A stretch of DNA of 64,000 bases from Lawsonibacter asaccharolyticus (GTDB lineage: Bacteria; Bacillota; Clostridia; Oscillospirales; Oscillospiraceae): positions 2,232,001 through 2,296,000 of the forward strand of contig BFBT01000001.1 of NCBI GenBank assembly GCA_003112755.1, read 5' to 3'. Of the stretch, positions 41,376 through 49,704 are shown piece by piece. Both the position numbers and the translations under genes were made by a program. Under the pieces are notes generated by a model. The model made no database searches. It saw only the letters and a program-made list of their open reading frames with translations, and was not told where the DNA came from. Within the stretch, counting starts at the first letter, position 1. Every line of letters begins with the position of its first letter.

Positions 41376-42203
41376 TTACAGATGATCCAGCAGAAAACGG
41401 TGGACCGTATCCGCAATCTCTTTGGGGCGCTGGCGGTATAGATCATGGGGGAGCTCAAACAGATGGAAAGAGGAGGTGGAAAAAGCAGAGAGATAATTCC
41501 TCGCACACATCCGCCATTCTTCTTTGGGAAGAGGAGTGCCTTTGCCGTTGGAAAGCAGAAACAGCGTGGGGACAGAGGCAGGCGGTCCCTCCTGACGTAT
41601 CTGACGGATGCTGTGGGGAAGGGCTTTTGCCTCGTTGATCCAGACGATGCTGGCAAAGTTCCGACGGGCGGCGGGCACCAGGTCCTTCCGAACTGAGGCG
41701 GGACAACGCCTCAGCAGAGAGTGGGAAGCGAGCTGGAAAAGTATGGCTCGCTTCCAGTCGGGGCGGCCCAGATGTTCCAGATGGTGCAGGACAGAGGCAA
41801 GATCCATGTTCTGATAGGCATCGGGAGTGGCGGGGTCCAGTCCCACAAGGGCGGAAATCTCCTCTGGATATTTAGAGGCCCAGTGCAGTGCCTCCAGAAA
41901 CCCCATGCTGTGGGCCGCCAACACCACTGGAAAAGGGTGCTTCAGTGCGGCCAATACCCTGCGGTACTCCTCCACCACGGTGTCCACATCCCGGGGGGCC
42001 TCGGTCAGATCACTGAATCCATAGCCGAATTTGGAGGGGATCAGGACGGAGTACCATTCTCTCAGGGCATCGGCCAGAGGGGCGTATTCCAGTCCAGGGA
42101 AGAGGATATTGGAGCCGGACAGGATCACAAGTGTGACCGGCCCTGATCCCCCAGAGGATACCTGGAAGGCCCGGCCGCCTACAGCTACCATTTGCTCGTC
42201 CAT
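41376..42203 (-). CDS. Alpha/beta-fold hydrolase
   Basis: A 275-residue hydrolase. Oxyanion region ILSGSNILFPGLEY, nucleophile elbow VLAAHSMGFLEAL (Ser near 97), an acidic residue around LLSNGKG and a C-terminal His in LFELPHDLYRQRP give a complete-looking Ser-Asp/Glu-His set. Substrate unknown. It lies between the two fumarase subunit genes, 20 bp after alpha and 43 bp before beta, so all three are one transcript. Confidence 0.9.
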   Translation of the reverse strand: MDEQMVAVGGRAFQVSSGGSGPVTLVILSGSNILFPGLEYAPLADALREWYSVLIPSKFGYGFSDLTEAPRDVDTVVEEYRRVLAALKHPFPVVLAAHSMGFLEALHWASKYPEEISALVGLDPATPDAYQNMDLASVLHHLEHLGRPDWKRAILFQLASHSLLRRCPASVRKDLVPAARRNFASIVWINEAKALPHSIRQIRQEGPPASVPTLFLLSNGKGTPLPKEEWRMCARNYLSAFSTSSFHLFELPHDLYRQRPKEIADTVHRFLLDHL

Positions 42204-42223
42204 GACAACACCTCCATGGGCGG

Positions 42224-43063
42224 TCAGAGCTGGGCGGAGGCCCGGCGGGTCACATGGCAGCTCACATTCACCGCCACGGGCAGGCCGGCCACGTGGGTGG
42301 GGGCGGTCTCGATGGACAGGCCCAAACAGGTGGTCCGGCCGCCGAAGCCCTGGGGGCCGATGCCCAGGGCATTGATTTCCTCCAGCAGCTCCTCCTCCAG
42401 CTGGGCATAGAAGGGGTCGGAGTTGGGCTGGTCGATGGGGCGGAGCAGGGCATGCTTGGCCAGACAGGCCGCCTTGTCAAAGGAGCCGCCGATGCCGATG
42501 CCCAGCACGATGGGGGGACAGGGGTTGGAGCCGGCCAGGCGCACCGTCTCCACCACGAATTTTTTCACGCCCTCCACCCCGTCAGCGGGCTTGAGCATCC
42601 CCAGGCGGCTCATGTTCTCCGAGCCGAAGCCCTTGGGAGCCACGGTGATCCGGCACCCGTCCCCAGGCACCAGCCGGAGGGTGATGGCGGCGGGGGTGTT
42701 GTCCTCTGTGTTCACCCGGCGCAGGGGATCACCCACGATGGACTTGCGCAGATAGCCCTCGCCGTAGCCCCGGCGGACCCCCTCGTGGACGGCCTGCTCA
42801 AAGTCGCCCTGGATGTGGACCTCCTGGCCCAGCTCCACAAACACACAGGCCATCCCCGTGTCCTGACAGACAGGCAGTTCTTCCCGCTCCGCAAGCTCCA
42901 GATTGTCCCACAGCAGGCCCAGGGTCTCTTTGGCAAGAGGCCAGGGCTCCTCCCGGCGGGTGCGGTCCAGGGCGGAGACGATGTCGGGGGGCAGGTGAGT
43001 GTTGGCTTGGATACACAGCTTTGCCACCGCGTCGGTGACGGCGGCGGCGGAAATGGTACGCAT
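42224..43063 (-). CDS. Fumarate hydratase class I, alpha (N-terminal) subunit
   Basis: The iron-sulfur catalytic subunit. The 279-residue product has PVCQDTGMACVFVELGQEVH (cluster Cys), NTEDNTPAAITLRLVPGD, KGFGSENMSRLGMLKPADG, SNPCPPIVLGIGIGGSFDKA (second Cys) and GGRTTCLGLSIETAPTH (third Cys), the conserved cluster and substrate loops of the family. ATG 43063 follows GAAAGAGGG; TACAAT at about 43098 may be its -10 box. First gene of the fumarase-hydrolase operon. Confidence 0.94.
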   Translation of the reverse strand: MRTISAAAVTDAVAKLCIQANTHLPPDIVSALDRTRREEPWPLAKETLGLLWDNLELAEREELPVCQDTGMACVFVELGQEVHIQGDFEQAVHEGVRRGYGEGYLRKSIVGDPLRRVNTEDNTPAAITLRLVPGDGCRITVAPKGFGSENMSRLGMLKPADGVEGVKKFVVETVRLAGSNPCPPIVLGIGIGGSFDKAACLAKHALLRPIDQPNSDPFYAQLEEELLEEINALGIGPQGFGGRTTCLGLSIETAPTHVAGLPVAVNVSCHVTRRASAQL

Positions 43064-43132
43064 ACAGACGCCCTCTTTCTTCGGGTTTTCTCCATTGTAC
43101 CAAATTTCGCAGAGAGGGGAAAGGGCTGGACG

Positions 43133-43161
43133 AAAAAAATGCCCCGCCGCAGGCGGGGCAT
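43133..43161 (-). terminator. Terminator of the sigma/membrane-partner operon
   Basis: Minus strand: ATGCCCCGCC at 43161-43152 pairs with 43148-43139 around a 3-nt loop, followed by seven Ts (A run 43133-43139 on the plus strand). Confidence 0.92.
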
Positions 43162-43228
43162 CCTGTTCTTGTGGTGTGAACGGGCGGGAAATTTGCAAAG
43201 AATGTCCGTAGCTGCGCTGACCAAAAGA

Positions 43229-44815
43229 TCAAAAGTGGAAGGAAAATACAGCGTGAATGGTCTGGATAGGACCGGACCGGCCGGTATAGGAGGAGCCGCC
43301 ATAGCTGGAGATAGAGGCAAATGGGTAGTGGAGCCAATGGGTCTGGTGGCGGAGAAAGACGCTCCAGGTGTCAGTATAGGACCACTGCTCCGGGCTGGAG
43401 AAGTGAATGTCAGAAGGCTGGGGCATCTGGCTGGCGTCCACCGTGTAGGCCAGGTAGCCCCGCAGATTTTCCGCCTGAGCGGGAATGGAGAAGGCTATCC
43501 AGGGATAATAGCGCAGGTGGCCGCCCAACCGCTCCAGCTCCATTCTGGTGGTGTCTATAAGTGGGTAGACATATGGATGCTCTTCCACATATTCCGCCGT
43601 CTCCCCGCCGGCCAGCCGGACCCGGGGAGAGGCACACCAGAGCTGTCCCTCCTCGTGCCATAAAAGCCGTCCGGCATAGTCTGTCGTAGGGTACTGGCCG
43701 GAAGGGGACACGGAGAACTGCTCCTGAAGACGGAGGCGGGGAAGGACTGAATACCGGAACCAGTGGATCTGCCGAACCTGTCCCTCCGGGAGAAAGATGA
43801 GCCAGGAGGACAGCTCTGCTATTCCGTCAGTCAGAGCTTGAGCAGGAAAGGGGGTGTCCGTCTCCGTCCCAGGCCCCTCCGGATCATACCAGAAGACCCC
43901 TGATACTGCCGAAGCGTCCGCACACCGCTCCAGTTCCGCGGCATCCAGTGCAGCGGCAATGTCCTCCGGCAGCCCCAGAGAGACCAGCTGGGCCTGGACA
44001 GCCGCCTGCTCCGGGGTGAGGAGCGCGGCAGGTTTGCCGGAAGTTGGGATATGTCCACTGACCCATAGCGCGATGGGCAGGGAGAGGAGGACGGCGGCAA
44101 AGCTGCCCGCCAGGACAGTGCGGGAAGAGAGACGGACAGGGACAGGGGAGATGTGGTAACCAAATCCGGATAGAGTTTCGCTCTGACGATAGATACAGAT
44201 CAGAAAACGGAGCTCCAGCAGGATCATGAAAATGGGCCGGCCATAGTAGAGCCACTCGTTGGTGATGGAGAGACCGAGCAGGCCAGGCTGAGAGGCGGGG
44301 ACCAGCTGGTCCCACAGTGCCACAGCCAAGGCCAGCAGGTGGCAGAGAAGGCCCTGGCCCAGCCAGTCACGGGGCAGATTTTCTGTCCCGGAGGAGAGAA
44401 AGACTGCCCGGGTCCCCCGCCACAGGGCCAGCAGCATGAGCAGGGAGGCCCCTTGAAGCAGCCAGGTAAGGGTCCCGTCCACAGCGGGAGACGCCGCAAG
44501 CATCGCCATCACAGGCGTGGCGGCGAGCACGTCGAGGGCCATATGGGACGCCAGCAGAAGGGCGGACAACAGCCAGCCGAGACGGAACCAGCGGTTCTCA
44601 AGGCGGAGGGAGCGGTAGCCCAGATACACTAGGACAGCGCCCAGCAGCGGGAGGAGATATTGCAGATAGAAGAACTGGAACCGGAAAGTGAGCAGGGCCG
44701 TTCCCACTACGATACGGTCCATAGCGGGGCGCCACGGGGTGAAGCGCGGCAGCTCGGCGGGCGGGATCTGAGAGAGCTCCTCCATGATATGGCGGTCAAA
44801 GTCGTCTGTTCGCAT
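43229..44815 (-). CDS. Membrane protein partner of an ECF-type sigma factor
   Basis: A 528-residue protein. The short N-terminus (MRTDDFDRHIMEELSQIPPA) is cytoplasmic; six or seven membrane segments fill about 35-225, another spans about 235-255, and the last 270 residues are predicted outside. I do not recognise the extracellular part. Its ATG overlaps the stop of the sigma factor gene (TGATG), the usual layout for a sigma factor and its anti-sigma factor, so that role is inferred. No zinc-finger anti-sigma motif is visible. Terminator follows. Confidence 0.75.
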   Translation of the reverse strand: MRTDDFDRHIMEELSQIPPAELPRFTPWRPAMDRIVVGTALLTFRFQFFYLQYLLPLLGAVLVYLGYRSLRLENRWFRLGWLLSALLLASHMALDVLAATPVMAMLAASPAVDGTLTWLLQGASLLMLLALWRGTRAVFLSSGTENLPRDWLGQGLLCHLLALAVALWDQLVPASQPGLLGLSITNEWLYYGRPIFMILLELRFLICIYRQSETLSGFGYHISPVPVRLSSRTVLAGSFAAVLLSLPIALWVSGHIPTSGKPAALLTPEQAAVQAQLVSLGLPEDIAAALDAAELERCADASAVSGVFWYDPEGPGTETDTPFPAQALTDGIAELSSWLIFLPEGQVRQIHWFRYSVLPRLRLQEQFSVSPSGQYPTTDYAGRLLWHEEGQLWCASPRVRLAGGETAEYVEEHPYVYPLIDTTRMELERLGGHLRYYPWIAFSIPAQAENLRGYLAYTVDASQMPQPSDIHFSSPEQWSYTDTWSVFLRHQTHWLHYPFASISSYGGSSYTGRSGPIQTIHAVFSFHF

Positions 44816-45363
44816 CACAGCTCACCTCCCAGCAGATGTTGCAGCTTTTTCCGCAGGCGGTAGAGCCTGCCCTCCACCGCCCGCTCCGTCACCCCGAGCT
44901 CTGCCGCGATCTGGGCGGTGGACTGAAGGTAGTAATACTTGCGGTAAAACAGCAGATAGTCCCTCCGGCTCAGTGAGGAGAGCGCCCGGGACAGTTCGTT
45001 GGCCCGCTCCTGGCGGAGCGGGGCCTCCTCCGGGCCGGGGAGAGGGTCGGGGTGGTCCTCTTCCAATGATCGCGTGCGCGCCTCCTGCCGCCGGCGGGCC
45101 CGCAGCCGGTCATAGGCCGCGTTCCGGCAGAGCGCGGTGATCCAGGCGGCGGGAGAGGCGCGTCCGGGGTCATAGAGCAGGCGGCGTTCCCACAGCTTAG
45201 CCCGGACCTCAGCGAGGCAGTCCTCCCGGGCGTGGACGTCAGAGAGGATGCCCCGGACGATGTAGTCCATCATGGGGCCGTATTCCGACAGAAGGGGTTC
45301 CATGGCGGCGGGGTCGCCGTCACGGAGCCGCTCCAACCAGTTGACAGGGTCCAACCGACTCAC
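44815..45363 (-). CDS. RNA polymerase sigma factor, ECF type
   Basis: A 182-residue sigma-70-family protein with region 2 (MMDYIVRGILSDVHAREDCL, then AEVRAKLWERRLLYDP) and region 4 (LSSLSRRDYLLFYRKYYYLQ, STAQIAAELGVTERAVEGRL) joined by a charged linker; regions 1 and 3 are absent. The extended REDCLAEV pattern fits ECF sigma factors with the SigV/SigI-like DCLxEV form. First gene of the pair. Confidence 0.92.
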   Translation of the reverse strand: MSRLDPVNWLERLRDGDPAAMEPLLSEYGPMMDYIVRGILSDVHAREDCLAEVRAKLWERRLLYDPGRASPAAWITALCRNAAYDRLRARRRQEARTRSLEEDHPDPLPGPEEAPLRQERANELSRALSSLSRRDYLLFYRKYYYLQSTAQIAAELGVTERAVEGRLYRLRKKLQHLLGGEL

Positions 45364-45422
45364 CTCCCTGAGTTTTCTTCTATCTCAAGATACGCCGAAG
45401 GGGCGGAAATCCCACGAAAAAA

Positions 45423-45454
45423 GATGCGGCCCTCTCATGAAAGAGGGCCGCATC
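45423..45454 (-). terminator. Terminator of the permease gene
   Basis: GATGCGGCCCTCT at 45423-45435 pairs with 45442-45454. On the minus strand it is followed by six Ts. Confidence 0.93.
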
Positions 45455-45483
45455 CGCTGACAGGGGAAAGGGCCGCCGCCAGC

Positions 45484-46848
45484 TCACTGATGGATACCGC
45501 GGTTCTGGTCGCCCTCGGGATTGACGCCGAACTCGTAGTCGTTGCCGGGGAGGATGGCGTTGAGCAGGATGCCCGCCAAGGCGGCGATGGCCAGGCCGGT
45601 GAGCGTGATGGAGGTGCCGGCCACGGTGAAGGTGATGCCGCTGGAGAAGCCCAGGCCGCACACCAGGATGACGGCGGCGATGATGAGGTTGCGGGACTTG
45701 GTCAGGTCCACGTTGTTCTCCACGATGTTGCGCACGCCGATGGCGGAGATCATGCCGTAGAGAATGAAGGACACGCCGCCCACGATGGCGGAGGGCATAG
45801 AGCCGATGATGTCGGCCATCTTGGGAATAAAGGAGAGCACGATGGCATAGACGGCCGCCAGACGGATGACCCGGGGGTCATGGACCTTGGACAGGACCAG
45901 GACGCCGGTATTCTCGCCATACGTGGTGTTGGCGGGGCCGCCGAACATGCCGGCCAGGGAGGTGGCGATGCCGTCGCCCACCAGGGTGCGGTGCAGGCCG
46001 GGCTCCTGAATGAAGTTCTGACCCACGGTGGCGGAGATGGCGGACATGTCGCCGATGTGCTCCATCATGGTGGCCAGGGCGATGGGGGCCATCACCAGGA
46101 TAGCGGTGAGGTCAAACTTGGCCATCTGGAAGGGGGGCAGGCCCAGGATGCTGGCCTCGCGCACGGCGGTGAAATCGATGAGGGGGATGGCCTCTCCTGC
46201 GGCGTTCAGCACAGTGACGCCGCAGGCGTTCATGATGAGGGCGGCGATATAGGAGACCACCACGCCCATCAGAATGGGGATGATCTTGAACATCCCCTTC
46301 CCCCAGATGTTGAAGATGATGATGGTGGCCAGGGCGATCAGGGCCAAAGGCCAGCAGGTGGAGGCGTTGCTCACCGCGGAGGGGGCCAGGGTCAGGCCAA
46401 TGCACACGATGATGGGGCCGGTGACCACCGGGGGCAAGAAGCGCATGACCTTCTTCACGCCCACCAGGCGGATGACCAGGGCCAGCGCCAGGTAGAGCAG
46501 GCCGGCAACCACGATGCCGCCGCAGGTATAGGCCAGCTTATCCTGGGGAGACATGTCCGCATAGATGCCGGTGTTCAGGTTGGCCATGGTGCTGAAGCCG
46601 CCCAGGAAGGCAAAGGAGGAGCCCAGAAAGGCAGGCACCCTGAATTTGGTGCACATATGGAAGAACAGGGTGCCGATGCCGGCAAAGAACAGAGTGGTCT
46701 GGATGTCCAGGGGCAGACCGTACTGCTGGACCAGGATGGGGACCAGGATGGTAGCGCCGAACATGGCGAACATGTGCTGGAGGCCCAGCACCAGCATCTT
46801 GGGGGTGCCCAGCTTCCGGGCGTCGCGGATGGGTTCGTTTGGATTCAT
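45484..46848 (-). CDS. Uracil/xanthine permease (NCS2 family)
   Basis: A 454-residue transporter with about 14 membrane segments. Conserved NCS2 runs: LGLQHMFAMFGATILVPILV, FLGSSFAFLGGF, MRFLPPVVTGPIIVCIGL, the substrate-site segment ATMMEHIGDMSAISATVGQN, and GGPANTTYGENTGVLVLSKV. These match UraA-type uracil permeases better than purine ones, but xanthine cannot be excluded. ATG 46848 follows GAAGGGAG. The leader upstream contains an intrinsic terminator, so expression is likely attenuated. Confidence 0.92.
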   Translation of the reverse strand: MNPNEPIRDARKLGTPKMLVLGLQHMFAMFGATILVPILVQQYGLPLDIQTTLFFAGIGTLFFHMCTKFRVPAFLGSSFAFLGGFSTMANLNTGIYADMSPQDKLAYTCGGIVVAGLLYLALALVIRLVGVKKVMRFLPPVVTGPIIVCIGLTLAPSAVSNASTCWPLALIALATIIIFNIWGKGMFKIIPILMGVVVSYIAALIMNACGVTVLNAAGEAIPLIDFTAVREASILGLPPFQMAKFDLTAILVMAPIALATMMEHIGDMSAISATVGQNFIQEPGLHRTLVGDGIATSLAGMFGGPANTTYGENTGVLVLSKVHDPRVIRLAAVYAIVLSFIPKMADIIGSMPSAIVGGVSFILYGMISAIGVRNIVENNVDLTKSRNLIIAAVILVCGLGFSSGITFTVAGTSITLTGLAIAALAGILLNAILPGNDYEFGVNPEGDQNRGIHQ

Positions 46849-46882
46849 GGATAAAACTCCCTTCTCACTTTCTCTGACACAC

Positions 46883-46909
46883 AAAAAAAGACAATCACAC
46901 CGGTGATTG
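46883..46909 (-). terminator. Intrinsic terminator inside the permease leader (attenuator)
   Basis: Minus strand: CAATCAC (46909-46903), loop CGGT, GTGATTG (46898-46892), then TC and seven Ts, about 35 nt before the start codon. Confidence 0.82.
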
Positions 46910-46996
46910 CCCGCCTGCGGAACAGAAGAGAGGCCCCCAAACCCGATACAGCGACCCGTACAGCACGGTCATGGACCTCTCCTCCCTTCCATTTCC
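46910..46996 (-). promoter_or_regulatory. Structured leader of the permease mRNA, class unknown
   Basis: Between the promoter and the leader terminator the RNA can fold GAGAGG (about 46983-46978) with CCTCTC (about 46934-46929), enclosing GACCGTG...ACGGGTC. It does not match the PyrR anti-terminator consensus or the purine riboswitch core as I remember them. A ligand-binding or protein-binding attenuator is inferred. Confidence 0.45.
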
Positions 46997-47001
46997 GAAC
47001 A

Positions 47002-47030
47002 ATCATACCAGAAGAGCGGGAGACACGCAA
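47002..47030 (-). promoter_or_regulatory. Promoter of the permease gene
   Basis: Minus strand TTGCGT (47030-47025), 17-bp spacer, TATGAT (47007-47002). Confidence 0.7.
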
Positions 47031-47112
47031 GTCTTATTGCCGAATTTCGTCTTTTTTTCCGGAATCACCAAAGGAGGGCCCGGGTGGGGGAACAGGTTGG
47101 AGGTTGTGTTGA

Positions 47113-47141
47113 TTGACAACGTATGGGGGATACGATACAAT
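47113..47141 (+). promoter_or_regulatory. lysA: Promoter of lysA
   Basis: TTGACA at 47113-47118, 17-bp spacer, TACAAT at 47136-47141. Confidence 0.85.
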
Positions 47142-47219
47142 AAAAACGATTTTTTTCTTGGGGCGGCGGGCTATCCGGCCCGGGACCGCCTGACAGATTT
47201 GAAAAAGGAGCGTCTGCCC

Positions 47220-48479
47220 GTGAAAAAGCCCTTTGTCACCCTGGAGCAGCTCCAGGCCATCACAGAGCAGTATCCCACCCCATTCCACCTGTACGACGAA
47301 AAGGGAATCCGGGAGAATGCCCGCCGCCTGTACCAGGCTTTCTCCTGGAACCCCGGCTACCGGGAGTTCTTCGCCGTCAAGGCCACCCCAAACCCCCAGA
47401 TCCTGAAGATCCTGCGGGAGGAGGGATGCGGCGTGGACTGCTCCTCCCTCACCGAGCTGATGATGTCCGACCGCTGCGGCTTCCGGGGAGAGGAGATCAT
47501 GTTCTCATCCAACGACACCCCGGCGGAGGAGTTTGCCCTGGCCTCCCAACTGGGGGCCACCATCAACCTGGACGACATCACCCACATCGACTTTCTAAAG
47601 GACACCATCGGATCCATTCCAAAGCGGATCTCCTGCCGATACAACCCAGGCGGGACCTTCACTCTGGGGGAGTCTGAGGAGGGCTTCCAGGTCATGGACA
47701 ACCCGGGGGACGCCAAGTACGGCATGACCCGGGAGCAGCTGACCCAGGCTTTCCGCCGGCTGAAGGAGCTGGGGGCGGAGGAGTTCGGCATCCACGCCTT
47801 CCTGGCCTCCAACACCCTGTCCAACGACTATTACCCCGCCCTGGCCCGGATTCTGTTCCGGGTGGCTGTGGAGCTGAAGGAAGAGACAGGCTGTCACATC
47901 ACCTTCATCAACCTGTCCGGCGGCGTAGGGGTGCCCTACCGCCCGGAGCAGCCCGCCAACGACATCGCCGTTATCGGGGAGGGGGTGCGCCGCGCCTATG
48001 AGGAGGTGCTGGTCCCCGCCGGGATGGGAGATGTGGCCATCTGCACCGAGCTGGGCCGCTTCCTGCTGGCACCCTACGGCTGTCTGGTCACCCGGGCCAC
48101 CCACGAGAAGCACATCTACAAGGAGTACATCGGGGTGGACGCCTGCGCAGCCAACCTGATGCGGCCCGCCATGTATGGGGCCTACCACCACATCACCGTC
48201 ATGGGCAAGGAGGACGCCCCCTGCGACCACAAGTACGACGTTACCGGGGCCCTGTGCGAGAACAACGACAAATTTGCGGTGGACCGGATGCTGCCCAAGA
48301 TCGACATGGGTGATCTGCTGGTCATCCACGACACCGGCGCCCATGGACACGCCATGGGCTACCAGTATAACGGCCGGCTGCGCTCCGCCGAGGTGCTGCT
48401 GTGCCAGGACGGCTCCACCCGCCTGATCCGCCGGGCGGAGACCCCGGAGGACTACTTTTCCACCGCAGTGTGGGAGTGA
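47220..48479 (+). CDS. lysA: Diaminopimelate decarboxylase
   Basis: PLP enzyme making lysine from meso-diaminopimelate. The 419-residue product has the PLP-lysine motif FFAVKATPNPQIL (Lys near 45), GCGVDCSSLTELMM, the glycine-rich LSGGVGVPYRPEQ loop, TELGRFLLAPYG and the C-terminal VTGALCENNDKFA and DTGAHGHAMGYQYNG. GTG 47220 follows AAAAAGGAG; the longer ORF upstream lacks a site and spans the promoter. Terminator downstream. Confidence 0.94.
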   Translation: MKKPFVTLEQLQAITEQYPTPFHLYDEKGIRENARRLYQAFSWNPGYREFFAVKATPNPQILKILREEGCGVDCSSLTELMMSDRCGFRGEEIMFSSNDTPAEEFALASQLGATINLDDITHIDFLKDTIGSIPKRISCRYNPGGTFTLGESEEGFQVMDNPGDAKYGMTREQLTQAFRRLKELGAEEFGIHAFLASNTLSNDYYPALARILFRVAVELKEETGCHITFINLSGGVGVPYRPEQPANDIAVIGEGVRRAYEEVLVPAGMGDVAICTELGRFLLAPYGCLVTRATHEKHIYKEYIGVDACAANLMRPAMYGAYHHITVMGKEDAPCDHKYDVTGALCENNDKFAVDRMLPKIDMGDLLVIHDTGAHGHAMGYQYNGRLRSAEVLLCQDGSTRLIRRAETPEDYFSTAVWE

Positions 48480-48504
48480 GCTCCCCAGACCACAGATCGA
48501 GAGA

Positions 48505-48535
48505 CAGGACCGCCGCGCGTGCCGCGGCGGTCCTG
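48505..48535 (+). terminator. Terminator of lysA
   Basis: CAGGACCGCCGCG at 48505-48517 pairs exactly with 48523-48535, then TATTTG. Confidence 0.85.
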
Positions 48536-48566
48536 TATTTGAGTGCTTCTTGTTGAGGTGATTTTG

Positions 48567-48935
48567 TTGCATATCCTGACTGAACTCAGCCTGATCTTTG
48601 CCCTGTGCCTGGCGGGGGAGGGGATCGCCGCCCTGCTTCCGGTGGCCTTCCCCGCCAGCGTCATCAGCATGCTGCTGCTCATGGCCCTGCTCTTGACCGG
48701 CGTGGTCAAGGAGCGGCGGATCCAGACAGTCTCCCGCTTCCTGGTGACCAACATGGGGCTGTTTTTCATCCCCTCCTTAGTGGGGACCATGGAATATGTG
48801 GAGGTCCTGAGGGCCCAGGCCCTGCCCTTTCTGGCCGTTACCTTTCTGACTACGCCGGTGGTCTATCTGGCGGCCGCCTGGACGGTCCAGCTGCTGATGC
48901 GGCGGAGCAGAAAGGAGGCAGGGCGTCATGTTTGA
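48567..48935 (+). CDS. lrgA: CidA/LrgA family membrane protein
   Basis: A protein of about 122 residues with four membrane segments: LTELSLIFALCLAGEGIAAL, FPASVISMLLLMALLLTGVV, FLVTNMGLFFIPSLVGTMEY and FLAVTFLTTPVVYLAAAWTV. These match LrgA/CidA holin-like proteins; more recent work ties LrgAB-type pairs to pyruvate uptake. I use the TTG at 48567, six bases after GAGGTG; a GTG at 48543 is possible. It overlaps lrgB by 8 nt. Confidence 0.9.
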   Translation: MHILTELSLIFALCLAGEGIAALLPVAFPASVISMLLLMALLLTGVVKERRIQTVSRFLVTNMGLFFIPSLVGTMEYVEVLRAQALPFLAVTFLTTPVVYLAAAWTVQLLMRRSRKEAGRHV

Positions 48936-49608
48936 AGCGGTGACTTCCTCCCCGTTTTTCGGGTTAGCCCTCACCCTGGGGTGCTGGTGCCTGGGGGTGG
49001 AGCTCCAGAGACGGACAGGACTGCTGATCTGTAACCCAGTGCTGGTGGCCTCCCTGCTGGTGATCGGGGCGCTGACAGTATTACGCGTCCCCCTGGAGTG
49101 CTACAATGCCGGCGGCGGGCTGGTAAAGCTGATGCTGGGCCCGGCCACCGCGGTGCTGGCCCTGAATATCTATCAACAGCGGCAGGTGCTGCGGGAACAC
49201 TTTCTCCCCGTGTTGGCAGGGTGTCTGGCGGGCAGCGCCGCCAGCATGGGCTCCGTGCTGCTGCTGTGCCGGCTGTTCCGCGCCGAGGAGATGCTTGCTG
49301 CCTCCATGCTGCCTAAGAGTGTCACCACAGCCATCGCGCTGGGCATCTCGGAGAGCGGGGGAGGCATCCCCGGCATCACCGCGGCCGCCGTGGTCATCAC
49401 GGGAGTGGAAGGAGCCATGCTGGCCCCTCTGTTTGCCAGATGCTTCCGCATCACCGACCCGGTGGCGGAGGGGGTAGCCATAGGCGCCAGCAGCCACGCC
49501 GTGGGTACCTCCAAGGCCCTGGAGATCGGCCCCCTCCAGGGGGCCATGAGTTCCATCGCCATCTGCGTGTGTGGGATCTTCACCTCAGTGCTGGCGCTGT
49601 TCTTCTGA
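48928..49608 (+). CDS. lrgB: LrgB family membrane protein
   Basis: A 226-residue partner of LrgA with about six membrane segments. Family runs: PFFGLALTLGCWCLGVELQR, LMLGPATAVLALNIYQQRQV, MLPKSVTTAIALGISESGGG and GVAIGASSHAVGTSKALEIG. Its ATG lies inside the end of lrgA, so the two are coupled. Downstream is a bidirectional terminator. Confidence 0.95.
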   Translation: MFEAVTSSPFFGLALTLGCWCLGVELQRRTGLLICNPVLVASLLVIGALTVLRVPLECYNAGGGLVKLMLGPATAVLALNIYQQRQVLREHFLPVLAGCLAGSAASMGSVLLLCRLFRAEEMLAASMLPKSVTTAIALGISESGGGIPGITAAAVVITGVEGAMLAPLFARCFRITDPVAEGVAIGASSHAVGTSKALEIGPLQGAMSSIAICVCGIFTSVLALFF

Positions 49609-49652
49609 AGAAGGCAGCGGAGCTGGACACAGAGAGGATAGATAAGAAAGCA

Positions 49653-49685
49653 CAGAAGGCCGCCGGCATCGCCGGCGGCCTTCTG
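49653..49685. terminator. Bidirectional terminator between lrgB and the SLH gene
   Basis: CAGAAGGCCGCCGGC at 49653-49667, loop ATC, exact complement at 49671-49685. Confidence 0.9.
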
Positions 49686-49704
49686 CTGTTTATTTGCCTT
49701 GAGA

